Assembly (NCBI RefSeq): GCF_003002025.1 | Contig: NZ_PVZB01000022.1 | Span: forward strand, 1 to 64,000 | Reading direction: 5' to 3' | Length of the DNA stretch: 64,000 nt | Source of the DNA: Paraburkholderia sp. BL25I1N1 | GTDB lineage: Bacteria; Pseudomonadota; Gammaproteobacteria; Burkholderiales; Burkholderiaceae | Part shown: positions 1 through 9,594 of the stretch, in pieces | Numbering within the stretch: position 1 is the stretch's first letter | Layout of the letters: every line of letters starts with the position of its first letter | Translations under genes and position numbers: made by a program | The notes under the pieces: generated by a model | Seen by the model: the letters and a program-made list of their open reading frames with translations, nothing else | The model's database searches: none | What the model was told of the DNA's origin: nothing

Positions 1-45
1 TGCCTGAGACGCGACGGTGCGTTTCTTTTTCATCGGCATATCCAT
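1..45 (-). CDS. Possible 5' end of a gene running off the left edge
   Basis: Reading leftward from an ATG at 45, an open frame encodes a basic start (MDMPMKKKRTVASQA) and leaves the window. Two further in-frame ATGs lie at 39 and 33. An AAGG and a GAGG lie within 15 bases upstream of the first ATG as weak ribosome-binding candidates. Only 15 codons are visible, so no family can be named and the gene is not certain. Confidence 0.3.
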   Translation of the reverse strand, partial: MDMPMKKKRTVASQA

Positions 46-204
46 GACCTTGATCCCTCATGATATGCCCCGCCCACGAAATTACGGATAGGTCCGCGCG
101 CGCAGCGCCGCCGGAAGAATGACTGCTGTGTCACTCACGCCGAATGTGCGGAAACACTGATTCCAGATGCACCACTACCGCGGCTGTGCGGGGGACCCGC
201 TTAA

Positions 205-300
205 GAATTAGCGGTGTGAGCCGCTTTCTCTTGCTTACTTCTCTTTGCGGCCGGCAAAGAGAAGTAAGTGCCGCCCCGCACAGGGGCAACGCTAATAGAC
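205..300. repeat. Palindromic intergenic repeat (REP-like, Paraburkholderia type)
   Basis: A perfect 15-bp inverted repeat (CTTACTTCTCTTTGC at 234-248, its complement at 254-268) has a 5-base GGCCG loop. A second dyad follows, GCCCC-GCACA-GGGGC at 273-287. The block lies between the end of mdtC and the left-edge gene and codes for nothing convincing. From memory, similar blocks recur between genes in Paraburkholderia genomes; that is recollection, not a search. It could also act as a bidirectional transcript end for mdtC, although no T-tract follows the stem. Confidence 0.6.
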
Positions 301-358
301 CACAAACAAATCAAGAAAAGGCCAACAACAAAAAAAAACCCACGCACCACAACAAACA

Positions 359-3300
359 TCAACTAGCAGCCGCCCCAGCCCGCCGACCCTTCCGGCCCTC
401 CCACCTGACCCGAACCCGATCCATATAAAGATACACAACCGGCGTCGTATAAAGCGTCAGCATCTGACTAACAATCAACCCACCCACAATAGCAATCCCA
501 AGCGGCGCCCGAAGCTCGGCCCCTTCCCCGCGCCCAAACGCCAACGGCAACGCCCCCAACAAAGCAGCAAAAGTCGTCATCATGATCGGCCGAAACCGCA
601 GCAAACAAGCCTGATGAATCGCATCCCGCGAGGACAAACCATGCCGGGACGCTTCAATAGCAAAGTCCACCATCATGATCGCGTTCTTCTTCACGATCCC
701 GATCAGCAGAATCACCCCGATCAACGCGATGATGCTGAACTCCGTCTTGAACAGCAGCAATGCCAGCAACGCGCCCACGCCCGCCGAAGGCAGCGTCGAC
801 AGAATCGTCAACGGATGAATATAGCTCTCATACAGCATCCCCAGCACGATATACACGGCGGCCAGCGCGGCCAGAATCAGAATCGGCTGATCGGACATCG
901 ACTGCTGGAACGCCTGCGCGGTCCCCTGGAAACTGCCGTGGATAGTCCCCGGCATGCCGATCTGCGCCATCGTGTCGTAAATCGCCTGAGTCGCCGTCGA
1001 CAGCGAAACGCCCGGCGGCAAATTGAACGAAATCGTCGAGGCCACGAACTGGCTCTGGTGGTTCACGGAAAGCGGCGTGCTGCCCGGCCCGAAGCTCGCG
1101 ATCGCCGACAGCGGCACCATCGTTTCCTTCGCCGTCGACACCGCCGCGCCCGACGACGCGCTCGACTTGCCGCTCGCCGCAATCGAATTGATCGCCTGAT
1201 TGCGCGCGGAGTCGGCGGCAATGCTCGCCGCGCTCGAAGCGGTCGTGCCCGCCGTGCCGCCCGTCGTCGCGCTCGTGGACGTGGTTGTCGCGGCGCCGGT
1301 CTCCTTCGTCACCGTGCCTGCCGGAGCGTTGGTGGTCTGCGCGCCGCTCGCGCTGCCGCCCGACGTGCTGATGTAAATCTGCTTCAGCATGTCCGGACTC
1401 TGCCAGTACTTCGGCGCGACTTCCATCACAACGTGATACTGATTCAACGGGTTATAGATCGTCGACACCTGGCGCTGGCCGAACGCGTCGTACAAGGTGT
1501 TGTCGATCTGCGCCGGCTTGATGCCAAGGCGCGCCGCGGTGGCGCGGTCGATCGTCACCATCGCTTCGAGGCCGCCTTGCTGCTGGTCGGAATTCACGTC
1601 CGCGAGTTCGGGGCGCGCCTGCAACGCCTCGGTGAGCTTCGGGCCCCACAGGTACAGGTCGGGCGTCGAATCGGCCAGCAGCGTGAACTGGTACTGCGCG
1701 TTCGATTGCCGTCCGCCGACGCGAATGTCCTGCACCGCCTGCAGGAAAGTCCGCGCACCGGCCACGTCGCCGAGCGGCTCGCGCAGTTGCTGGATCACCT
1801 GATCGGCAGAGGCCTTGCGCTCGGACTTCGATTTCAGCGTCACGAACATGAAGCCGGAATTGGTCTGCCGTCCGCCGGTAAAGCCGGCCACGCTTTCCAC
1901 CGCCGGATTCTTGCCGACGATCTCCATCATCTGCGCGAACTTGCCTTTCATGGACTGGAACGAGGTGGACTGATCGGCCTGAATGCCGCCGATCAGCCGG
2001 CCCGTGTCCTGCTGCGGAAAGAAACCCTTCGGCACGATGATGTACAGCCACACATTCAGGCCGATGGTCAGCAGCAGGATCGTCACGATCAGGCGCGGAT
2101 GCAGCAGCGCCCAGCCGAGCGTGCGCTCATAGCCGCGCTGCATCGACGCGAAGCCGCGTTCCAGCCAGCGGCCGAAACGTCCTTCTTCCTTCTGCTCGTG
2201 CGGCTCGCGCAGAAGGCGCGAGCACATCATCGGCGTGAGCGTGAGGGAGACGATCAGCGACACGCCGATCGCGAGCGAGAGCGTCAGTGCGAATTCGCGG
2301 AACAGGCGGCCGACAATGCCACCCATCAGCAGAATCGGCAGGAACACGGCGACCAGCGAAATGCTGATCGACAGCACGGTAAAGCCGACTTCACGTGCGC
2401 CGAGGAAAGCCGCCTTCATGCGCGGCACGCCATTCTCGATATGCCGCGAGATGTTCTCCAGCACCACGATCGCGTCGTCGACCACGAAGCCGGTCGCGAT
2501 GGTCAGGGCCATCAGCGAGAGGTTGTCGATCGAGAAACCGAGCATGTACATCGCGCCGAACGTGCCGATGATGGAGATCGGCACGGCCACGCTGGGGATT
2601 AGCGTGGCGCGCCAGTTGCGCAGGAACAGGAACACCACCATCACCACCAGCGCGACCGCGACCACGAGCGTGAACTCGGTGTCTTTCAGCGAGGCGCGGA
2701 TCGTGGTGGAGCGGTCGGCGGCCGGCGCGATGTCGACGTCCGCGGGCAGCGACGCGTGCAGTTGCGGCAGCATTGCCGTGACACGGTCGATGGTGTCGAT
2801 GATGTTCGCGCCCGGCTGGCGGTACAGGATCACCAGCACCGAACGCTTGCCGTTGAAGAGGCCGAGGTTGCGCAGATCTTCGACCGAATCGACCACCTCG
2901 GCCACGTCGGAGAGCTTCACCGCCGCGCCGTTGCGATAGGCAATGACCAGATCCCTGTATTGCGACGCCTTGCTGGCCTGGTCGTTGGTATAGATCTGCA
3001 CGCGGTTCGGGCCGAATTCGATCGAGCCTTTCGGGCTGTTCGCGTTGGCCGCGGCGAGCGCCGCGCGCACGTCTTCGAGACCGATGCCGTAGTGCGAGAG
3101 CGCATTCGGCTCCAGTTCGACACGCACGGCCGGGTTGGCCGAGCCGCTCACGTCCACTTCGCCGACGCCGTCCACCTGCGACAGCGACTGTTGCAGCACG
3201 GTGGCCGCGGAGTCGTACAACTGGCCGGCCGTGAGCGTTTTCGACGTGAGCGCAAGAATCAGGATCGGCGCGTCGGCCGGATTGACCTTGTGGTAAGTCG

Positions 3301-3679
3301 GATTGCTGCGCAAGCTCGCCGGCAGATCGGCGCGCGCTGCGTTGATGGCGGCCTGCACGTCGCGCGCGGCGCCGTCGATATCGCGATTCAGGCCGAACTG
3401 CATGGTGATGCGCGTCGAGCCCACCGAACTCGACGAGGTCATTTCGGTGACGTCGGCGATCGAACCGAGATGCCGTTCGAGCGGACTGGCGACACTGGTC
3501 GCCACGGTATCCGGACTCGCGCCAGGCAGTGAGGCCTGCACCGAAATGGTCGGGAAATCGACCTGCGGCAGCGGCGCGACCGGCAGCTTGGTGAACGCGA
3601 AAATGCCGGCCAGCGCGATGCCGATCGCCAGCAGCGTGGTGGCGACCGGGCGGGAGATAAACGGACGCGACAGATTCAT
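359..3679 (-). CDS. mdtC: RND multidrug efflux inner-membrane subunit, MdtC type
   Basis: Proton-driven resistance-nodulation-division pump protein of the inner membrane, expected to work with MdtB as a heteromultimer. The 1106-residue protein begins with the usual RND start (NLSRPFISRPVATTLL) and carries the TM4 proton-relay motif GFVVDDAIVVLENI and the paired halves of the fold. Its start lies 3 bases after the mdtB stop, with an AGGGA element inside the mdtB 3' end, so the two are translationally close. It is about 70-80 residues longer than a usual MdtC because of an Ala/Ser/Thr/Gly-rich insert at about residues 771-853, in the second periplasmic region; MdtB has no such insert. The MdtC rather than MdtB assignment rests on gene order and is inference. 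Confidence 0.93.
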   Translation of the reverse strand: MNLSRPFISRPVATTLLAIGIALAGIFAFTKLPVAPLPQVDFPTISVQASLPGASPDTVATSVASPLERHLGSIADVTEMTSSSSVGSTRITMQFGLNRDIDGAARDVQAAINAARADLPASLRSNPTYHKVNPADAPILILALTSKTLTAGQLYDSAATVLQQSLSQVDGVGEVDVSGSANPAVRVELEPNALSHYGIGLEDVRAALAAANANSPKGSIEFGPNRVQIYTNDQASKASQYRDLVIAYRNGAAVKLSDVAEVVDSVEDLRNLGLFNGKRSVLVILYRQPGANIIDTIDRVTAMLPQLHASLPADVDIAPAADRSTTIRASLKDTEFTLVVAVALVVMVVFLFLRNWRATLIPSVAVPISIIGTFGAMYMLGFSIDNLSLMALTIATGFVVDDAIVVLENISRHIENGVPRMKAAFLGAREVGFTVLSISISLVAVFLPILLMGGIVGRLFREFALTLSLAIGVSLIVSLTLTPMMCSRLLREPHEQKEEGRFGRWLERGFASMQRGYERTLGWALLHPRLIVTILLLTIGLNVWLYIIVPKGFFPQQDTGRLIGGIQADQSTSFQSMKGKFAQMMEIVGKNPAVESVAGFTGGRQTNSGFMFVTLKSKSERKASADQVIQQLREPLGDVAGARTFLQAVQDIRVGGRQSNAQYQFTLLADSTPDLYLWGPKLTEALQARPELADVNSDQQQGGLEAMVTIDRATAARLGIKPAQIDNTLYDAFGQRQVSTIYNPLNQYHVVMEVAPKYWQSPDMLKQIYISTSGGSASGAQTTNAPAGTVTKETGAATTTSTSATTGGTAGTTASSAASIAADSARNQAINSIAASGKSSASSGAAVSTAKETMVPLSAIASFGPGSTPLSVNHQSQFVASTISFNLPPGVSLSTATQAIYDTMAQIGMPGTIHGSFQGTAQAFQQSMSDQPILILAALAAVYIVLGMLYESYIHPLTILSTLPSAGVGALLALLLFKTEFSIIALIGVILLIGIVKKNAIMMVDFAIEASRHGLSSRDAIHQACLLRFRPIMMTTFAALLGALPLAFGRGEGAELRAPLGIAIVGGLIVSQMLTLYTTPVVYLYMDRVRVRWEGRKGRRAGAAAS

Positions 3680-3682
3680 CGC

Positions 3683-6600
3683 TCAGTTCCCTGCATCGCT
3701 GACGGGCGGCGTGGCGCCTTTGGACGGCCCGCCGCGATTGAAGCGCTCGCGCGCGCGGCGGCCGAGCGAGTCGAATGCGAGGTAGATCACCGGCGTGGTG
3801 AACAGCGTCAGCAACTGGCTGACGATCAGGCCACCGGCAATCGCGATACCGAGCGGACGGCGCAATTCCGAGCCTGCGCCGGTGCCGAGCATCAGCGGCA
3901 GCGCGCCGAGCAGGGCGGCGAGCGTGGTCATCAGAATCGGCCGGAAGCGCAGCAGGCACGCCTGGTAGATCGCTTCGCGCGGCGGTTTGCCTTCTTCGCG
4001 CTCGGCGTAGAGCGCGAAGTCGATCATCATGATCGCGTTCTTCTTCACGATACCGATCAGCAGCACGATCCCGATGATGCCGATGATGTCGAGATCATGC
4101 CCGGTGATCAGCAGCGCCAGCAACGCGCCGACGCCGGCCGAAGGCAGCGTCGAGAGAATCGTGATCGGATGGATGAAGCTCTCGTATAGCACGCCCAGCA
4201 CGATATACATCGTGACGATCGCCGCGAGAATCAGGAACAGCTCGTTCGACAGCGACGCCTGGAACGCCAGCGCCGCGCCCTGGTAGCGCGTCTGGAACGA
4301 CGCGGGCAAGCCGATGTCCTTCTTCGCCTGATCGATCGCCTTGACCGCCGCGCCGAGCGACGAACCCGGCGCGAGGTTGAACGACACCGTGGTGGCCGGG
4401 AACTGGCTCAGATGCGTGACGAGCAGCGGCGCGGGCTTTTCGATGAAGCGCGCGATCGACGACAGCGGCACCTGGCCGCCCGTGGAGGTGGAAGAGGGCA
4501 GATAGATCGACTTCAGCGATTCGGTGTAATGCTGCATCGCCGGTTGCGCTTCCAGAATCACGCGGTACTGATTCGACTGCGTGAAGATGGTGGAGATGAT
4601 GCGTTGGCCGAACGCGTCGTACAGCGCACTATCCACAGTGGCCGGCGTGATGCCGTAACGCGATGCGGTGGCGCGGTCGATTTCGATGTAGACCGACTGG
4701 CCGTTGTCCTGCAAGTCGGTGGCGACGTCGGCGAGTTCGGGCGACTGCTTCAGCCGCTCGACCAGCTTGGGAACCCACGTAGTGAATTCGCCGATGTTCG
4801 CATCGGTCAACATGAACTGGTACTGCGTCGGGCTGACGGTCGAGTCGATCGTCAGATCCTGCACCGGTTGCATGTACAGCGACGCGCCGGCGATATGCGC
4901 CACGTCCTGCTGCAACTGGCGGATCACTTCGCTCGCGGTGTTGCTACGGTCGTCGCGCGGCTTCAGGTTGATCAGCATGCGGCCGCTGTTCAGCGTGATA
5001 TTGCTGCCGTCCACGCCGATGAACGAGGTCAGGCTCTCCACATCCGGATTTTTCAGGATCTGCGCGGCAAGTTCCTGCTGACGCTCGGCCATCGACGCAT
5101 ACGACACCGACTGCGGCGCCTGCGTGATCGCCTGGATCACGCCGGTGTCCTGCACCGGAAAGAAGCCCTTCGGAATGAACACGTACAGCACGCCGGTCAG
5201 CACCAGCGTGAGCACAGCAACGACCAGCGTGGAGCGTTGCCGGTTCAGCACCCACGTGAGCGCGACCGCGTAACGCGCGATCACCCAGTCGATCGCGCGG
5301 TGCGCCTTGGCTTCGAAACGATGGCTCTCATGCGGCGGCGCGTGACGCAGCAGTTTGGCGCACATCATCGGCACGAGCGTGAGCGACACGACCGCCGAAA
5401 TCACGATCGTCACGGCAAGCGTAATGGCGAATTCGTGGAACAGGCGGCCGACCACGTCGCCCATGAAGAGCAGCGGAATCAGCACGGCGATCAGCGAGAC
5501 CGTCAGCGAAATGATCGTGAAGCCGATCTGTTTCGAGCCCTTCAACGCGGCTTCGAGCGGGGCTTCGCCTTCTTCTACGTAACGCGCGATGTTCTCGATC
5601 ATCACGATCGCGTCGTCCACCACGAAGCCGGTCGCGATGGTCAGCGCCATCAACGATAAGTTGTCGAGCGAGAAGCCGCACAGGTACATCACGGCGAGCG
5701 TGCCGATCAGCGAGAGCGGCACCGAAAGGCTCGGAATGATGGTCGCGTAGACGTTGGCGAGGAACAGATACATGACCAGCACGACCAGCACGACCGACAT
5801 GGCCAGTTCGAACTGCACGTCGCGCACGGATGCGCGGATCGTGGTGGTGCGGTCGGTGACGACTTCCACGTCGAGCGCGGCGGGCAGTGCCTGTTGCAAC
5901 TGCGGCAGCAGCTTCTTGATACTGTCCACCACCTGGATCACGTTCGCGCCCGGCTGGCGCTGCACGTTCAGAATGATGGCGGGCGTGCCGTCGACCCACG
6001 CGCCGAGCTTGGTGTTCTCCGCACCCTGCACGATGTTGGCGACGTCGGTCAGCATCACCGCGCGGCCGTTCTTGTACGCCACCACGGCGCTCTTGTAGGC
6101 GTCGGCGTCGGTCAACTGGTCGTTCGCGTTGATCGTGTAGTTGCGCGTGGGGCCGTCGAAGTTACCCTTCGGCGTGTTGACGTTCAAATTCGAAATCGTG
6201 GTGCGGAGGTCGTCCAGGTTCAGACCGTACGCAGCGAGCGCGCGCGGGTTCGCCTGAATCCGCACGGCCGGGCGCTGGCCGCCCGACAGGCTCACCAGAC
6301 CCACGCCCGCCACCTGCGAGATTTTCTGCGCGAGGCGCGTGTCGGCCAGATCCTGCACCTGCGTGAGCGGCAGCGTCTTCGAGGTGATCGCGAGCGTGAT
6401 GATCGGCGCGTCGGCTGGATTGACCTTGGCGTAGATCGGCGGGGCGGGCAGGTCCGACGGCAGCAGATTGCCGGCCGCGTTGATGGCGGCCTGGACTTCC
6501 TGCTCGGCGATATCGAGCGGCAGGTCGAGGCTGAACTGCAGCGTGATGATCGACGAGCCGGCCGAGCTTTGCGACGACATCTGATTGAGCGACGGCATCT

Positions 6601-6817
6601 GCCCGAACTGACGCTCGAGCGGCGCGGTGACCGACGACGTCATCACGTCCGGGCTTGCGCCCGGATAGAAGGTCTGCACCTGGATGGTCGGATAGTCGAC
6701 CTGGGGCAGCGCCGAGAGCGGCAGGAAGCGCAGCGCGACGAGACCGACCAGCATGATCGCCGCCATCAGCAGCGCGGTGCCGACGGGACGCAGGATAAAG
6801 GCGCGAGATGGATTCAT
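3683..6817 (-). CDS. mdtB: RND multidrug efflux inner-membrane subunit, MdtB type
   Basis: Second RND pump subunit, 1044 residues, a normal family length. It opens with NPSRAFILRPVGTALL and has the proton-relay aspartate pair in GFVVDDAIVMIENIARY, the PGASPDVMTSSVT porter segment and the usual twelve-TM layout with two large periplasmic loops. It starts 18 bases after the stop of the adaptor gene and ends 3 bases before mdtC, which indicates one transcript mdtA-mdtB-mdtC. The known E. coli MdtABC exports bile salts, novobiocin and similar compounds through TolC; the substrate here cannot be read from sequence. No outer-membrane factor gene is in view. Confidence 0.94.
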   Translation of the reverse strand: MNPSRAFILRPVGTALLMAAIMLVGLVALRFLPLSALPQVDYPTIQVQTFYPGASPDVMTSSVTAPLERQFGQMPSLNQMSSQSSAGSSIITLQFSLDLPLDIAEQEVQAAINAAGNLLPSDLPAPPIYAKVNPADAPIITLAITSKTLPLTQVQDLADTRLAQKISQVAGVGLVSLSGGQRPAVRIQANPRALAAYGLNLDDLRTTISNLNVNTPKGNFDGPTRNYTINANDQLTDADAYKSAVVAYKNGRAVMLTDVANIVQGAENTKLGAWVDGTPAIILNVQRQPGANVIQVVDSIKKLLPQLQQALPAALDVEVVTDRTTTIRASVRDVQFELAMSVVLVVLVMYLFLANVYATIIPSLSVPLSLIGTLAVMYLCGFSLDNLSLMALTIATGFVVDDAIVMIENIARYVEEGEAPLEAALKGSKQIGFTIISLTVSLIAVLIPLLFMGDVVGRLFHEFAITLAVTIVISAVVSLTLVPMMCAKLLRHAPPHESHRFEAKAHRAIDWVIARYAVALTWVLNRQRSTLVVAVLTLVLTGVLYVFIPKGFFPVQDTGVIQAITQAPQSVSYASMAERQQELAAQILKNPDVESLTSFIGVDGSNITLNSGRMLINLKPRDDRSNTASEVIRQLQQDVAHIAGASLYMQPVQDLTIDSTVSPTQYQFMLTDANIGEFTTWVPKLVERLKQSPELADVATDLQDNGQSVYIEIDRATASRYGITPATVDSALYDAFGQRIISTIFTQSNQYRVILEAQPAMQHYTESLKSIYLPSSTSTGGQVPLSSIARFIEKPAPLLVTHLSQFPATTVSFNLAPGSSLGAAVKAIDQAKKDIGLPASFQTRYQGAALAFQASLSNELFLILAAIVTMYIVLGVLYESFIHPITILSTLPSAGVGALLALLITGHDLDIIGIIGIVLLIGIVKKNAIMMIDFALYAEREEGKPPREAIYQACLLRFRPILMTTLAALLGALPLMLGTGAGSELRRPLGIAIAGGLIVSQLLTLFTTPVIYLAFDSLGRRARERFNRGGPSKGATPPVSDAGN

Positions 6818-6835
6818 GCGGTAGGTGCCGTGCCT

Positions 6836-8251
6836 TTATTGCGAGGCTTGCGCCGCGTGTTTGCCATGATGCGCGTGCGCGCCGGATGCGCCCGACGCAG
6901 CGGCCGCGCCACGGGCGCCCGAGGCGCCTGTGGCACCTGAGGCGCCTGAGGCACCACGAGGCTTGTCGGCCGGAATCGTGATTTTCGCGCCTTCCTTCAG
7001 ACGGTCCGAACCGTCGATCACGACGCGCTCGCCGACGGCCAGGCCGGACTTGATGCTGGTGCGCTCGCCATCCACGGGGCCGAGCTTGACCGGGCGCACC
7101 GTCACGGTGTTATCGGCCTTCACGACGTACACGAACGGGCCCATCGAACCGTTGAGCACCGCCGGCGTCGGCACGATCACCGCGTCCTTGATCGTATCGA
7201 CCAGCAGGCGCGCATTGACGAACTGATTCGGGAACAGCAGATTCTTGCTGTTCTGGAAGATCGCGCGCAGCTTGACCGTGCCGGTGGTGGTGTCGATCTG
7301 GTTGTCCAGCGTTTCGAGCATGCCGCCTTCGAGCGAGGTGGTGTTGCTGCGGTCATACGCGGTGACCGAGAGCTTCGCGCCCGACTGGGTCTGCTGGATG
7401 ATCTGCTGAAGGTTGTCTTCAGAGGTCGTGAAGATCACGCTGATCGGCTGTAACTGCGTAATCACGACGATGCCGTTGGTCAGGCTCGGCGTGACGTAAT
7501 TGCCCGGATCGACCTGGCGCAGACCGACGCGTCCCGACACCGGCGCGGTGATGCGCGCGTAGACGAGGTCGAGCTTGTAGGTGTCGATATTGGCTTTGTC
7601 GGACTTCACCGTGCCTTCGTATTGACGCACCAGTGAGGCCTGCGTATCCACCTGCTGGCTGGCGATGGAGTCTTGCGAGAGCAGCGTCTGATAACGCTTC
7701 AGGTCGAGGCGGGCGGTTTGCAGCAGAGCCTCGTCGCGGGCGAGCGTGCCTTGCGCGTTATCCAGCGAGATTTGATAGGGGCGGGGGTCGATCTGGGCCA
7801 GCACGTCGCCCTTCCTGACCATCTGGCCTTCCTTGAAATACACGTCCTGCAACACGCCGCTCAATTGCGGCAGCACGGTGACGTTAGCCAGCGGCGTGAC
7901 CGTGCCGAGTGCGGTCAGCACCACCGGCATTTCGCCCTGCGTCGCGGCCGCCACGCGAACGGGCTGCGGCATATTGCCCATCGCTGCACCCCGTCCAGCG
8001 CGGCCGGCGCGGGCACCGCTCGCATCGCCCGCGCTCGCTGCGCCGCCGGGACTGCCCCACGGGTGCCAGCGCCACAGCACCACCCCGAGGATGACCAGTG
8101 CGGCGATGATCAGCGCGATATTGCGGCCGCGGTGCCGCTTCACCATGCCCGGAGGCGGGTTCGGTGTGCCGGTGGGGCCGCTGCGGGAGGACGGTTGGGA
8201 AGCCGGAGGAACAGGGCGTGTGGTTTCCGAATGCTGTTGTTGTTCGTCCAT
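6836..8251 (-). CDS. mdtA: RND efflux periplasmic adaptor, MdtA type
   Basis: Membrane-fusion protein that bridges the RND pump and an outer-membrane channel. The 471-residue protein has a cytoplasmic Pro/Ser-rich N-terminus, one TM helix at about residues 47-63 (RNIALIIAALVILGVVLWRW), and then the lipoyl and beta-barrel segments typical of the family (LPQLSGVLQDVYFKEGQMVRKGDVLAQIDPRPY region, and ITAPVSGRVGLRQVDPGNYV). The C-terminal 45 residues are an Ala/Gly/Ser tail with repeated GASGA steps and His residues, which looks unstructured. It is first in the operon. No two-component regulator like BaeSR is adjacent; the nearest regulator is the IclR-type gene upstream on the same strand. Confidence 0.93.
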   Translation of the reverse strand: MDEQQQHSETTRPVPPASQPSSRSGPTGTPNPPPGMVKRHRGRNIALIIAALVILGVVLWRWHPWGSPGGAASAGDASGARAGRAGRGAAMGNMPQPVRVAAATQGEMPVVLTALGTVTPLANVTVLPQLSGVLQDVYFKEGQMVRKGDVLAQIDPRPYQISLDNAQGTLARDEALLQTARLDLKRYQTLLSQDSIASQQVDTQASLVRQYEGTVKSDKANIDTYKLDLVYARITAPVSGRVGLRQVDPGNYVTPSLTNGIVVITQLQPISVIFTTSEDNLQQIIQQTQSGAKLSVTAYDRSNTTSLEGGMLETLDNQIDTTTGTVKLRAIFQNSKNLLFPNQFVNARLLVDTIKDAVIVPTPAVLNGSMGPFVYVVKADNTVTVRPVKLGPVDGERTSIKSGLAVGERVVIDGSDRLKEGAKITIPADKPRGASGASGATGASGARGAAAASGASGAHAHHGKHAAQASQ

Positions 8252-8616
8252 CGGTTCGGTCAGGTGACTGGCTTGGATGTGAGCCGCGTGCGCGTTCGCG
8301 CCGTTTCGACAGTTCGGCGGAGCGGCACGCGAATGGCATGACAGGCGGTTTCGACAACGGGTGCACCGCGCTCGTTCCGCGCGATCCTACCCAAGGCGCG
8401 GGACAGCGATGTTAGCGCAATGCGGCGTCGAAACAGGCGGCCGGAACGTTATCGAAGGAGAAAACCGCAAGCCGGGCGCGCGTCCCGCGGCAGGAAGGCA
8501 TGATCCTACGTCGCGGGCTCTGTAACAGTCCACCCGCGTATTTTTCTGTTGATTACGAAGGTTACAGGATTGCTTGCAAAAGCCTCCGCCGCTCGCCGGC
8601 GAGCCCTGCGGCCGCT
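8252..8616. other. Intergenic region between mdtA and the IclR-type gene
   Basis: This 365-base stretch should hold the mdtABC promoter, on the minus strand. I see no convincing gene and no clear -35/-10 pair. A loose dyad of TGTAACAG and GGTTACAG at about 8520-8570 is the only element that stands out. Confidence 0.4.
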
Positions 8617-9453
8617 TCAGGTATCCAGGCGGCGCCCCGGCGTGCCGCCGATCTCCAGCACGATTCTCGCGACGCACTCGAGCAGCGCCGGGGCGGCACG
8701 CGAGATCAGCCAGTCGCGTGGGCATTGATCGGCTGAACCGCCGCAATTGACCGCATAGCGCTCGCCCGATGGTCCTGTGAAACCGAGTGCGATCGCGTTG
8801 AGTCCGTCGTACCATTCGCCCGTGGCGATTGCGAAGCCGCGCTCGATGGTTTCCTGCAATGCGCTGTCGAGTCGGCTGCTGAGGTGGCCCCAGTCGTCGC
8901 CTTCAGCCGCCTGCAGGCCGATCAGCAATTTTTCCCGCTCCGGTGCTTCGAGCGCAGCCAGATAGGCGCGGCCGACGGCGGTGCGGCTCAGATTCATGCG
9001 CGAGCCAATCTCAAGGCGTGACACCAGCACTGCCGAACGCGGCCGGATCGCGTCGATCACCACCATGTCGAGGCGGTCGCGCACGGCCAGATGAACGGAC
9101 AACGCCGTGCGTTCGGCCAGTTCGATCAGGAACGGCCGCGCGCGAGCGCGGATATCGAAGTTGCGCAGGAAGCCGTTGCTCAGCTCGAGCACCGACGAAG
9201 TCAGCACGAAACGCTCGCTGTCCGGCAGCCGGAACAGAAAGCCCGCGCTGACCAGCGTCGCGGTGATGCGCGAGACGGTGGGCTTGGGAATGCCGGTCAG
9301 CTCGGTCAGTTCGCGGTTGCTGAGCGGCGCGTCCGCGGCGGCGACCGAGCGCAGCACGGTCAGGCCGCGCGCGAGGGCGGTGACTTCGTCGCCGGAGCCG
9401 TCTTTGTCTCTGGTCGGGTCCGCGGCAGCTTGGGAGCGCGTGGGTCGGTTCAT
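8617..9453 (-). CDS. IclR-family transcriptional regulator
   Basis: A 278-residue DNA-binding regulator. An N-terminal winged helix-turn-helix (about residues 24-90, with LSNRELTELTGIPKPTVSRI as the recognition region) is followed by an IclR effector-binding domain (from about residue 105; RTALSVHLAVRDRLDMVVID and the SRTAVGRAYLAAL core). The family usually senses small aromatic or organic acids and binds short palindromes. The gene lies upstream of mdtABC on the same strand, 365 bases away, and divergent from the region at 9.5-10.2 kb. A 15-bp perfect dyad at 9580-9594, about 130 bases before the start, is a plausible self-binding site. The target genes and effector are not known. Confidence 0.9.
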   Translation of the reverse strand: MNRPTRSQAAADPTRDKDGSGDEVTALARGLTVLRSVAAADAPLSNRELTELTGIPKPTVSRITATLVSAGFLFRLPDSERFVLTSSVLELSNGFLRNFDIRARARPFLIELAERTALSVHLAVRDRLDMVVIDAIRPRSAVLVSRLEIGSRMNLSRTAVGRAYLAALEAPEREKLLIGLQAAEGDDWGHLSSRLDSALQETIERGFAIATGEWYDGLNAIALGFTGPSGERYAVNCGGSADQCPRDWLISRAAPALLECVARIVLEIGGTPGRRLDT

Positions 9454-9579
9454 GTGTTTTTTTGGAACTTTATTTCAATTTCTTTCTTCGTAGCCCAAGC
9501 TGGAGCCCTCTCTCAAAGCGCCGGCGGCGGCCCCAACGTGGGGCATCGAAGTGATTTTTCATCGGAAGATTCATTGTAT

Positions 9580-9594
9580 CGGAATATTTTTCCG
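9580..9594. promoter_or_regulatory. Candidate IclR-type operator
   Basis: CGGAA-TATTT-TTCCG is a perfect 5-bp dyad with a 5-base AT-rich spacer. It resembles published IclR-family sites, such as TGGAAATNATTTCCA, in shape and core. It lies 127 bases upstream of the minus-strand regulator start, in the intergenic region shared with the plus-strand genes. Confidence 0.45.

Noticed and set aside
144..428. 94-codon plus-strand frame over the left-edge repeat
   Set aside because: It runs through the palindromic repeat and into mdtC antisense, without a supported start.
614..2602. 662-codon plus-strand open frame opposite mdtC
   Set aside because: It is an Arg/His-rich shadow of the GC-rich mdtC coding strand, with no motif or ribosome-binding site.
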